64,000 nucleotides of DNA from CAYOZN01 sp964408455. GTDB lineage: Bacteria; Planctomycetota; Phycisphaerae; UBA1845; UTPLA1. Below are positions 31,431 through 39,493 of the stretch, piece after piece. The stretch covers positions 1 to 64,000 of the forward strand of contig CAYOZN010000017.1 in the NCBI GenBank assembly GCA_964408455.1. The letters run 5' to 3'. Both the position numbers and the translations under genes were made by a program. The notes below the pieces were generated by a model. That model was given only the letters and a program-made list of their open reading frames with translations. It was not told the DNA's origin and did not search any database. Each line of letters begins with the position of its first letter. Position 1 is the first letter of the stretch.

Positions 31431-32894
31431 CTATCTGGTGGCGATGCAAATGTTCTTCGGTTCCGTGTAAAAGCGCAATGCCTCGTCGCCGCCCTCCCGG
31501 CCGACGCCGCTCTGCTTCATGCCGCCGAATGGCACGCGCAGGTCGCGCAGCAGCCAGCAGTTGACCCACACGGTGCCGGCGTTGATTCTCTCGCCCAGGC
31601 GGTGCGCACGCGACAGGTCCTTCGTCCAGACGCTGGCGGCCAGACCGTATGCGGTGCCGTTGGCGTACTCGATCACTTCGGCTTCGTCGTCGAAGGGCAT
31701 GATGCTCACCACGGGGCCGAAGATCTCTTCCTGATTGACGCGGCATTGCGGACCGAGGCCGGTGATGACCGTGGGCCGGAAGAAGTAGCCATCGCGGCAG
31801 CGCTGATTGACCGGCGGCGGCGGGCTGCCACCACAGAGAATCGTGCCACCCTCCTCCTTTGCGAGTGTCACATAGGATGACACCTTGTCGAATTGTGCCT
31901 TCGACACGAGGGCGCCCTGGTCGACGCCTGCCTCCAGCGGGTCCCCCACCTTCAGTGCCTCGGCGGCGGCAACGAACCGGGCCACGAAGGCGTCGCAGGC
32001 CGGGCGCTCCACGAACAGGCGCGAGCCGCACAGGCAGATCTGCCCCTGGTTGGCGAAGGCGGCCCGCAGGCTCTGCGAGAGGGCCTGATCGAGGTCGGCG
32101 TCGGCGAAGACGATGTTCGGGTTCTTGCCGCCCATTTCGAGGGCGACCTTCTTGAAGAGCGGGGCCGCCGACTTGGCCACTTCGCGGCCGGTGACGGTGC
32201 CGCCGGTGAAGGAAATGGTGGTGATTTCGGGATGGGCGGTGATGGCGGCGCCGACTTTCGCGCCCAGGCCATGGACGATGTTGAGGACGCCGGGCGGCAG
32301 GCCGGCCTCGATGCACAGGGCGGCCAGCATGTGGGCGGTCATGGGCGTCACTTCGCTGGGCTTGGCGACGACCACGTTGCCGGTGGCGAGTGCGGGGGCG
32401 ATCTTCCAGGTGAAGAGGTAAAGCGGGAGATTCCACGGGGAAATAATGCCGCAGATGCCGCGCGGCTGACGCAGGGTGTAGTTGAGTGCCTGGCCCTCGG
32501 TGACGTGGATTTCGCTTTTTGCATGCAGGACGGCACCGGCGAAGAAGCGGAGGTTGGTGACGGCGCGCGGGATGTCGAGCGAACGGGCGAGCGTCAGCGG
32601 TTTGCCGTTATCGATGCACTCGGCGCGGGCGAATTCGTCGAGCCGCGATTCGAGCAGATCGGCCACACGGTTCATGATGCGCGAGCGTTCCGACGCGGGC
32701 GTGCGCGACCACGCGGGGAATGCGCGCCGGGCGGCGGCGACGGCGGCGTCGATGTCGGCGGCGTCGCCATCGGGCACGAGGGAGTACGCCTTGCCGGTGG
32801 CGGGGTCGATGTTGTCGAGGTAGCGGCCGGCGCCGGGCTCGACGAATTTGCCGCCGATGTAGTGAAGGATGCGGTCGTTCATGTCTGCATTCAT
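31431..32894 (-). CDS. Aldehyde dehydrogenase, 2-(amino/hydroxy)muconic semialdehyde type
   Basis: 487 residues. The catalytic Cys is in NQGQICLCGSR and the general base Glu in ALEMGGKNPNIV; the NAD fold is ISFTGGTVTGREVA. SPWNLPLYLFTWKIAPALAT and WLLRDLRVPFGGMKQSG are hallmarks of muconic semialdehyde dehydrogenases (XylG or aminomuconate semialdehyde dehydrogenase). It would oxidise 2-aminomuconate semialdehyde in kynurenine or aminophenol breakdown. With RidA next to it, the amino form is more likely. Other genes of the pathway are not in this window. Confidence 0.87.
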   Translation of the reverse strand: MNADMNDRILHYIGGKFVEPGAGRYLDNIDPATGKAYSLVPDGDAADIDAAVAAARRAFPAWSRTPASERSRIMNRVADLLESRLDEFARAECIDNGKPLTLARSLDIPRAVTNLRFFAGAVLHAKSEIHVTEGQALNYTLRQPRGICGIISPWNLPLYLFTWKIAPALATGNVVVAKPSEVTPMTAHMLAALCIEAGLPPGVLNIVHGLGAKVGAAITAHPEITTISFTGGTVTGREVAKSAAPLFKKVALEMGGKNPNIVFADADLDQALSQSLRAAFANQGQICLCGSRLFVERPACDAFVARFVAAAEALKVGDPLEAGVDQGALVSKAQFDKVSSYVTLAKEEGGTILCGGSPPPPVNQRCRDGYFFRPTVITGLGPQCRVNQEEIFGPVVSIMPFDDEAEVIEYANGTAYGLAASVWTKDLSRAHRLGERINAGTVWVNCWLLRDLRVPFGGMKQSGVGREGGDEALRFYTEPKNICIATR

Positions 32895-32912
32895 TATTGA
32901 GCGGCCCTCGTG

Positions 32913-33713
32913 TCAGAGACTTGCCACGCGACCGCCATCCACGGGGAGATTGATGCCGGTGATGTACGACGCCGCCGGCGAGGCCAGGAAGCCGACCGCG
33001 GCGGCGATCTCGCGCGGCTCGGCCAGGCGGGCCATGGGGATTCGCGAGATGATCTCGTCGCGTGTCTGCGCTTCGCTACGGCCCGATGCCTGCGCCTTTT
33101 TCGAGATCAACGAGGCGAGGCGGGCGGTGTCGGTGTAACCGGGCAGCACGTTGTTGACGGTGATGCCGAAGGGGGCGACTTCGCCCGCCCATGTCTTCGC
33201 CCAGGCGGCGACGGCCCAGCGCGTGGTGTTGGAGACGCCGAGACCGGGAATGGGCTCTTTGACCGAGGTGGAGGCGATGTTGATGACGCGACCGTACTTC
33301 GCCTGCTTCATGCCGGGCAGGATCGCCTGAAACAGGATCTGATTGCAGACGATGTGCATTTCCATCGCGCGCAGGAATGCCTCCGGCTGGGCCTCGGTGA
33401 TGGGCCCGGATGGCGGACCGCCGGTGTTGTTGACCAGCACGTGCACCGGGCCGGTGGCTGCGAGGTGGCGGGAGATGGCGTCCTTCACCTCCGCCGGGCG
33501 TGAAAAGTCGGCATCCAGCGCGTCATGTTTCCGGTTATCGGCTGCGGGAAGCTCGCTGAGGACACGATCAAGGGCGGCCTTGTCGCGTGCCATCAGCGTG
33601 ACGCTTGCGCCAAGCTCCGCGAGCCGCAGGGCACAGGCGCGGCCGATGCCCTGGGTGCTGCCGCAGACGACAGCACGGCGGCCGGTCAGTGCGTAGTCTA
33701 ATGCCTGGTTCAT
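32913..33713 (-). CDS. SDR family oxidoreductase with non-canonical active site
   Basis: 266 residues from the ATG at 33713 (MNQALDYALTGRRAVVCGST). The nucleotide motif is GSTQGIGRACAL and NNTGGPPSGP replaces the usual NNAG. After the Ser region (VINIASTSVKEPIPGLG) the usual YxxxK is missing; the stretch reads SNTTRWAVAAWAKTWAGEV, with Asn and Arg in its place. A branch of beta-ketoacyl-reductase-like SDRs shares this and is known to lack the Tyr. It is the first gene of the muconate operon, 18 bp before the dehydrogenase. Activity is open. Confidence 0.85.
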   Translation of the reverse strand: MNQALDYALTGRRAVVCGSTQGIGRACALRLAELGASVTLMARDKAALDRVLSELPAADNRKHDALDADFSRPAEVKDAISRHLAATGPVHVLVNNTGGPPSGPITEAQPEAFLRAMEMHIVCNQILFQAILPGMKQAKYGRVINIASTSVKEPIPGLGVSNTTRWAVAAWAKTWAGEVAPFGITVNNVLPGYTDTARLASLISKKAQASGRSEAQTRDEIISRIPMARLAEPREIAAAVGFLASPAASYITGINLPVDGGRVASL

Positions 33714-34100
33714 TTCTGATGACTCCGTTCGGGGCCGACGCAGGAAACCGTGGATTTTAACATGGCGCACCGGGAATCCTACCGGGGCGGGCGGCGGTCT
33801 GCTGGAGGAGGGCCGTCCGAGTCGATGGGCCGCGTTTGTGGCGAGGGCGGCGGCTTTCACCGGGCCGCGACGGTTGCGGGTTTATGAGCGGTGTGAAATG
33901 TCATCGGAAGAGTCGTTCGAATTGGAGCGATGGTGCGCTGTGGTGAGGCGCCCTCGCTGGCGCTTCGAGTGGGTGTGAACGGTGGCGTTGGCGGGTGCAG
34001 CGTGGCGGCCGGAGGCTTTTCAAGCTAAGCTGGTATGTTTCGCCACGCGGCGCAGGCGAAAGTGAATTTGCGTAACCGGCACCTGGAATTCTGAGTGAGC
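33714..34100. other. Divergent intergenic stretch
   Basis: It separates the SDR operon (minus) from the SNF2-type helicase (plus). A TAAAAT box on the minus strand near 33754 may be the operon's -10 element. No gene, repeat or terminator was seen. Confidence 0.45.
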
Positions 34101-37100
34101 ATGATTCTTCTGCACGGGCTCTGGCGGCCGAACCAGTTCCACATCTGGGGCGAGAGTGTGGGCGATCTCGTCGGCTATGCCGGCGGAGAGGCCGCCCGGG
34201 AGCGACGTTGCGCTGCGGAAGTCGGTCTGCTAGCGCTGGACGCACGTGCGCTGCACGCGGCACTCGGCGATTGCGTTCGCGATGCGTTGCTCGCGTCGGT
34301 CGCGGCGGAATCCAGCCTCGACCTTGCGCTTCCCGCGCGTGGCGGCGCATTACTCAGTTCAATGCACGCATCGGAGGCCGACGGTCTGGCGAACTGCACG
34401 GTCACGACGCTGGCGGTTTCACCGGCGGATGCGGTGGACCTGCTGACCGGCCTGTCAGAATCGCCGGACGTGCAGACTGGCACTTCCATTCTGATCTGGC
34501 GGGAGCTGGCGCGGCTCGCAGTTGACGTGCTCACGCGCCGGCAATTCGTGCCGTATATGACGCAGGCGGACGCCCAGCACTTCGGCGGCGGCTGGCGGCC
34601 TTACATCGCGAACGCGGGGGAACTGTCGTGGCTCGAGCACTTGGCGTCGATCATGCCGCCCTGCTGCCGGGCGTTTTCGGGCGAGGCCGCCGGCGCTGCG
34701 GCGCTGATCGACAGTTTTCTGCTGGCGACGACGGACGGCATGATCCGGCGCAGCCTCGAGAACGACGAGTTCTTTCGCGATGTGCACAATCGCGCGGAAG
34801 AAGAGGAAAAGTGGGAGCTTCGCTGGCTGTCGAGCCTGATCGGCCCGCCGCGGCAGGTGGAATGGCCGACGTACGAAGAGGGACCGATGATCGCCGCCCA
34901 GCTTCGCGGCTGGCTGGGGCAGCTCGATCGGACGAGCGACGACGTCAAGCCGGAGCTGTCGTTCGCGCTGCTGGAACCGGCAGGTGATCGCGACGCCACG
35001 CACAAACCCGTCTGGCATCTGGAGCTGCGCGGGAAGCACCCGGACAGCGATGCCCCGATCGACCTCGGCACGATCTGGCAGGCGGCGGACGAGAATGCGG
35101 CGGTGCTGGGGCAGCACCTGGTGTCGCGATCGGCGCACCTGCGGGACGAGTTGGCGAGGGCCTCGGCCGTTTGCCCGATGCTGCGGCGCGTCCTCAATGA
35201 TCCCGTACCGAGACGCGTGCTGCTGGACACGAGCGAGGCGCACGCGTTCATCCGATCTTCGACGCCGCTGCTGACGGCCGAGGGCTTCGAGGTCGAGCTG
35301 CCGGCATGGGCGGCCGATCGCACGCAGGGTATCGGCCTGCAATTAAGCGTGCGGCCGGTGAACGAAACGCTGCCGGACTCCGTGGGCGACGTTTCGCTGG
35401 GTTCGCTCGGTCTGCACAGCATGCTGGCGTTCGACTGGCATGTGGCGGTCGGAGGCGAACAGATATCGGTCGAGGAGTTTGGTGCGCTGGTGTCGCAGGG
35501 CGCTCCACTGGTGCGGCTGAACAATCGATGGATCGATCTGGACGAGGCGGCTGCGCGGAAGGCGCTTCGCTTTGTCCGCGAGCAGCCGGGCGGGCGCATC
35601 AGCCTGGCGGCGGCGATACGAATGGCGGCCGGCGCCGACGACGTCGACTCGGGCCTTCCCATCGTCGGCCTGCGCGGGGCTTCGTGGGTCAAGCAGCTGC
35701 TGGACGAAACGCCGGAGGCGACGCTGGAACCGATCGAGCAGCCGGCGGGCTTTCGCGGCGCGCTGCGGCCCTACCAGCAGCGGGGGCTGGCCTGGTTGTG
35801 GTTTCTGACGCGGCTGGGCGTGGGCGGGTGCCTTGCGGATGACATGGGACTGGGAAAGACGATCCAGTTCATCGCGCTATTGCTTCAGGAGCGGCGCTCC
35901 GGCAGGTCGCCGGGGCCGACGCTGCTGTTCGTCCCGATGTCGGTGGTGGGCAACTGGCGCCGCGAGATCGAACGCTTCGGACCGGGGCTCGAAACGCTGG
36001 TTCATCATGGGCCCGACCGGCTCGGAGGCGAATCGTTCTTAAAAAAGGCGCGCAAGAGCGACGTGGTGATAACGACCTATGGCCTTGCCCATCGCGACCA
36101 GGCCCTGCTGCGGCAGATCCACTGGCATCGCATCACGCTCGACGAGGCCCAGAAGGTGAAGAACCCGAACGCGCACCAGTCGGCGGCAGTGCGCTCGCTG
36201 GAAGCCTCGCATCGGCTCGCGCTCACGGGCACGCCGCTCGAGAACCATTTGTCCGAGCTGTGGTCGATCATGGAGACCATCAATCCGGGCCTGCTTGGAT
36301 CGGCGGCGTCCTTCCGAAGCAGGTTCGCGGTGCCGGTTGAAAAGCTGGGAGATCAACAGCGGGCCGGCCAGCTCCGCCGCATCATCCGCCCCTTCATGCT
36401 GCGCCGCGTCAAGAACGATCCCAGCGTCGAATGCGATCTTCCCGAGAAGATGGAGATGCGCGTTTTCTGCAACCTGACGCCGGAGCAGGCGGCGCTCTAT
36501 CAGTCGACGGTCCAGCAGATGCTGAGCGAGATCGATCGCGCCATCGGGATCCGGCGGCGCGGGCTTATTCTGGCGACGCTGACGCGCCTCAAACAGATCT
36601 GCAACCATCCGAGCCAGTTGCTGCGCGACAAGGGCCCACTCAATGGCCGCAGCGGCAAATGCGAGCGGATCGTGGAAATGCTCGAGGAGGTGGTCGAAGA
36701 AGGCGATGCGGCGCTCGTATTCACCCAGTATCGACAGATGGGCGACTTGCTGACAAAGCTGCTCGGCGAGCGGCTCAATACCACGATACCGTTTCTCCAC
36801 GGCGGCACGCCTTCGGCCGAGCGAGAGCGTCTGATTGACAATTTTCAAAGTGCGTCGGCCGGGCCGATATTCCTGTTGTCCCTTAAGGCCGGCGGCTTTG
36901 GCCTGAATCTCACGCGGGCAAACCACGTATTCCATTTCGATCGCTGGTGGAACCCGGCGGTCGAGGACCAGGCGACCGATCGCGTCCATCGCATCGGTCA
37001 GGTCCGGCGGGTGCAGGTGCACAAATTCGTATGCATCGGCACCATTGAGGACCGCATCGACCGGCTGTTGACCGAAAAGGCGGCGCTGGCGGATCGCATC

Positions 37101-37193
37101 GTGGGCAGCGGCGACGAATGGCTGACGGGTCTATCGACGCGCGAGCTGCGCGAGTACCTGACACTGACGGATGAAGCGGTCGCGGAGAACTGA
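34101..37193 (+). CDS. SNF2-family helicase with N-terminal associated domain
   Basis: 1030 residues from the ATG at 34101; a GTG two codons earlier is possible. The first 500 residues are the long N-terminal region of bacterial SNF2 proteins (DUF3670-type; VCPMLRRVLNDPVPRRVLLD). The motor follows: LRPYQQRGLAWLWFLTRLGV, Walker A in LADDMGLGKTIQFIALL, the DEAQ box in ITLDEAQKVKNP, and motif VI in DQATDRVHRIGQVRRVQVHK. These ATPases move on DNA to remodel protein-DNA complexes, and in bacteria are usually encoded beside a SWIM zinc-finger gene. Here only a short partner follows. Confidence 0.93.
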   Translation: MILLHGLWRPNQFHIWGESVGDLVGYAGGEAARERRCAAEVGLLALDARALHAALGDCVRDALLASVAAESSLDLALPARGGALLSSMHASEADGLANCTVTTLAVSPADAVDLLTGLSESPDVQTGTSILIWRELARLAVDVLTRRQFVPYMTQADAQHFGGGWRPYIANAGELSWLEHLASIMPPCCRAFSGEAAGAAALIDSFLLATTDGMIRRSLENDEFFRDVHNRAEEEEKWELRWLSSLIGPPRQVEWPTYEEGPMIAAQLRGWLGQLDRTSDDVKPELSFALLEPAGDRDATHKPVWHLELRGKHPDSDAPIDLGTIWQAADENAAVLGQHLVSRSAHLRDELARASAVCPMLRRVLNDPVPRRVLLDTSEAHAFIRSSTPLLTAEGFEVELPAWAADRTQGIGLQLSVRPVNETLPDSVGDVSLGSLGLHSMLAFDWHVAVGGEQISVEEFGALVSQGAPLVRLNNRWIDLDEAAARKALRFVREQPGGRISLAAAIRMAAGADDVDSGLPIVGLRGASWVKQLLDETPEATLEPIEQPAGFRGALRPYQQRGLAWLWFLTRLGVGGCLADDMGLGKTIQFIALLLQERRSGRSPGPTLLFVPMSVVGNWRREIERFGPGLETLVHHGPDRLGGESFLKKARKSDVVITTYGLAHRDQALLRQIHWHRITLDEAQKVKNPNAHQSAAVRSLEASHRLALTGTPLENHLSELWSIMETINPGLLGSAASFRSRFAVPVEKLGDQQRAGQLRRIIRPFMLRRVKNDPSVECDLPEKMEMRVFCNLTPEQAALYQSTVQQMLSEIDRAIGIRRRGLILATLTRLKQICNHPSQLLRDKGPLNGRSGKCERIVEMLEEVVEEGDAALVFTQYRQMGDLLTKLLGERLNTTIPFLHGGTPSAERERLIDNFQSASAGPIFLLSLKAGGFGLNLTRANHVFHFDRWWNPAVEDQATDRVHRIGQVRRVQVHKFVCIGTIEDRIDRLLTEKAALADRIVGSGDEWLTGLSTRELREYLTLTDEAVAEN

Positions 37194-37194
37194 T

Positions 37195-37440
37195 GTGAAT
37201 TCTGGATCGGAACCCGGTAAACAGGAAGAACGGCCGGCGACGCGAGCCGATGCCGCGGAGTTGGCCCGCTTCTGGCGCGGCGGGTTGGGCGACGGCATTC
37301 CGCTGCGGCCGATTGCGCCGCCCGGACAGCCGCCGGCGCTGCAACTGCTCGGGCCGCTGCCTTTCGCGCGCGGCTTTCCCCTCATGGGTTTTTTTGCCAG
37401 CGTCTACGAACACGTCAGCAAGACGGCGGGCGGGGAGTGA
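37195..37440 (+). CDS. Short remnant-like partner of the SNF2 helicase
   Basis: 81 residues from the GTG at 37195, one base after the helicase stop; an in-frame ATG at 37171 would overlap it. The segment ELARFWRGGLGDGIPLRPI plus ALQLLGPLPFARGFPLMGF resembles the C-terminal end of SWIM zinc-finger proteins that pair with these helicases (FW...LP...LGP.PF). The SWIM motif (CxCxnCxH) itself is absent. So it may be a truncated partner, or a minimal version still working. The family likeness is from memory and needs a search. Confidence 0.5.
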   Translation: MNSGSEPGKQEERPATRADAAELARFWRGGLGDGIPLRPIAPPGQPPALQLLGPLPFARGFPLMGFFASVYEHVSKTAGGE

Positions 37441-37485
37441 TCCTCGGCGGCGTTCGAGCTGATGGGAGAACGTCGATCGGGGGAG

Positions 37486-37941
37486 TTAATCCTTTTCACC
37501 GCCGATATCGGTCGTGAGCACGGAAAGTACGAGCAGGTTCTCGGAATTCTTGTGGTGCTCGACGTACTGGATGACATCGTAGATGCGATGGCAGCAGTCG
37601 CGAATCAACAGTCGATCCTCCGGCTGCACTTCGGCCAGGACGACGTGGATCGAATTCATGATGCGCGTGATTTCCTCGTGTTCGTGCTGGAGGCGCTCCA
37701 CCTGCTGGGCGAGGCCCGGCCGCCGCTCGAGGACGGGCACCAGATAGCCGCCATCCTCCTCGAAGGCCATGTGCTTGATGAGGTGCGCCCGCAGATGCTC
37801 GAAGGCTTCGCGGACGAGGGCAATCCACGCCGCCTGGTTCGTCCGTGGAACACACGCCGTGCGCTCCAGCAGCACCGCCGACAGCTCCGCCACTTTTTTA
37901 TGCTCGATTTCGACCCACCGAGCCAGCTCTTGTGCGTGCAT
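37486..37941 (-). CDS. Hemerythrin-like domain protein
   Basis: 151 residues from the ATG at 37941, chosen because gggagga precedes it at good spacing. Four-helix pattern with metal ligands in the right order: WVEIEHKKVAEL, HLIKHMAFEEDGGYLVPVL, LQHEHEEITRIMN and YVEHHKNSENLLV. Such di-iron proteins bind oxygen, NO or sense redox state. It lies at the edge of the stress island with CBS proteins and a globin sensor kinase, which fits an oxygen/NO role. A sigma-70-like promoter lies upstream. Confidence 0.82.
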   Translation of the reverse strand: MHAQELARWVEIEHKKVAELSAVLLERTACVPRTNQAAWIALVREAFEHLRAHLIKHMAFEEDGGYLVPVLERRPGLAQQVERLQHEHEEITRIMNSIHVVLAEVQPEDRLLIRDCCHRIYDVIQYVEHHKNSENLLVLSVLTTDIGGEKD

Positions 37942-37999
37942 GATTCGTCCTCCCGCGGAGATGGTCACAGGTCGCCTTGGCTCTTTCCGGTCGTCTTTT

Positions 38000-38028
38000 A
38001 TTGTAGTGAACATGGTTCCATCCCGTAA
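38000..38028 (-). promoter_or_regulatory. Putative sigma-70 promoter of the hemerythrin gene
   Basis: On the minus strand TTACGG, 17 bp, TACAAT. The predicted start is about 50 nt before the ATG at 37941. Confidence 0.35.
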
Positions 38029-38074
38029 GTTCTCCGGGCGCATTGCCCTGGGAAAGCAACGCGCCGGGAGCGCG

Positions 38075-38944
38075 TCAGTTTGAGTTCAGACGGCTCTGCT
38101 GCTCCATCTGCGCAAGAATTCTCATCATGTCAGTGTCCGTCAGTATTCCGACGACGCGATCGTCGCGGACGATTGGAATGCACCCGATCCGCCGGACCAC
38201 CATCCGGTCGAGGCACTCCTGAAGCGTGTTTTCTTCCTTGGCGGTCTCCACGTGGCGACTCATCACCTCCATGACCATGGTGGGACCGATGTAGAATTCA
38301 CCGCTGGCTTCGGCCCGGGCATCCTCCACCATTTCCTCGCCGGTCGCCCGGCGCAGATCCCGATCGGACACGAGGCCCACGAGCGAATCGCCTGCGCTGA
38401 CCGGCAGGTGATGAATGCCCTTTTCGCGCATGATGCGGCCGGCGGTGATCAGCGATTCCCGCGGGCCCACCATAAACACGCTGGTTCTCATGTGCAGGCG
38501 CGCCGGTTCGAGCAGTCGCGGGTTTGTTGCCGGCCCACCGCAGGTCGAATGCTGCTGAAGCACGTCGAAGCTGGTCACGATTCCGACCGGCTGGTGATTT
38601 CGCGCCACGACAATCGCGTGAATCCGTCGTTCGGCCATCAGCCGGGCGGCATCGTCGAGACTGTCGTCCGGGCTCAGGCAGACCGGCGGCCTGGACATGA
38701 CGTCCTCGATCTGGCGCGGGCCGACCATGTCAATCCGTTCGCCCTCTGCCAGACGTTCGATTTCAAGCCGCCAGCCGACGGCCAGCAGGATATCACGATC
38801 GGAGACCATCCCGACAATCCGGCCGTCCTGCACCACCGGAAGGTGATGAACCGTATGCTCCTCCATCAGGCAGATGGCGCGATCGAAGGAGTCGGATGGT
38901 TCGACACACAGCAGAGGACGATTGGTGAAGGTGCGAAGTTTCAT
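38075..38944 (-). CDS. Four-CBS-domain protein
   Basis: 289 residues from the ATG at 38944 (ribosome-site-like ggagtgg upstream); the long frame before it has no support. Four CBS modules in a row: PLLCVEPSDSFDRAICLMEE with GMVSDRDILLA; DVMSRPPVCLSPDDSLDDAA with GIVTSFDVLQ; RTSVFMVGPRESLITAGRIM with GLVSDRDLRRA; and EVMSRHVETAKEENTLQECL with GILTDTDMMRI. Two Bateman pairs that probably bind adenine nucleotides and signal energy state. No effector domain is attached. A sigma-54-type site lies at 39011-39025. Confidence 0.93.
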   Translation of the reverse strand: MKLRTFTNRPLLCVEPSDSFDRAICLMEEHTVHHLPVVQDGRIVGMVSDRDILLAVGWRLEIERLAEGERIDMVGPRQIEDVMSRPPVCLSPDDSLDDAARLMAERRIHAIVVARNHQPVGIVTSFDVLQQHSTCGGPATNPRLLEPARLHMRTSVFMVGPRESLITAGRIMREKGIHHLPVSAGDSLVGLVSDRDLRRATGEEMVEDARAEASGEFYIGPTMVMEVMSRHVETAKEENTLQECLDRMVVRRIGCIPIVRDDRVVGILTDTDMMRILAQMEQQSRLNSN

Positions 38945-39493
38945 GACAGACCACTCCGACTGGGGACCGGCGAATTCGCCGCCCGGTGCCAAGCCAGCAG
39001 ATAGCATTGGGCAGTTTGCGTGCCGTTGCAGAGGGGCATTCTTAACGCGAACACCATCGAGTGGGTGTTTCGGGCGATGCGACAGCGCGGAAATGGACGC
39101 TGGCCCCTGAGGAAATCTCCGCGAAAGCACTGCGGTGCCGGCGCGGGGGCGGTGTTGCGTGAATGAAGACCGAGATGCGCACGCCGGGTCGTCGCCGGTC
39201 AAGCCGATGGACAGGTGGGCCGGCCGGAAGCCGGTTACCGCGGAGAAATGTGCAAACCGGAGATTGGCGTTGGTTCGATCGCAACGTTCCCGGAAGCGGA
39301 CGCGGCGCATGACCCAAGGTGCCCTGGATCATGCGCCGGTCATGCAAGGGATTCTCATTTGTATGCGTAGCAAATCGTATGCCACCGGCCAGGTGGCCTT
39401 ATTTTGCGACAGAAAGAGCGCAGGATGCGACGGGCCGGTGCTGTTGCGGAGTAGTTCGCAATGACCAGCCCGCTTCGCGGCTTATTTCGCAGC
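38945..39493. other. Intergenic stretch upstream of the four-CBS gene
   Basis: No supported gene in 549 bp; the short frames are Arg-rich noise. It includes a good -24/-12 site (39011-39025), a weaker one with a perfect -24 but poor -12 (about 38977-38991, minus strand), and a small stem gccacc/ggtggc near 39398 after the CoA-transferase gene. Confidence 0.5.
39011..39025 (-). promoter_or_regulatory. Putative sigma-54 promoter of the four-CBS gene
   Basis: Minus strand reads CGGCACGCAAACTGC: the invariant GG-N10-GC spacing is exact, with two deviations from TGGCACG-N4-TTGC. The predicted start near 38999 leaves a 55-nt leader. Confidence 0.5.

Noticed and set aside
39135..39464. 109-residue plus-strand frame between CBS and CoA-transferase genes
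   Set aside because: Arg/Cys-rich noise without a ribosome site or any fold pattern; it crosses a likely sigma-54 control region.
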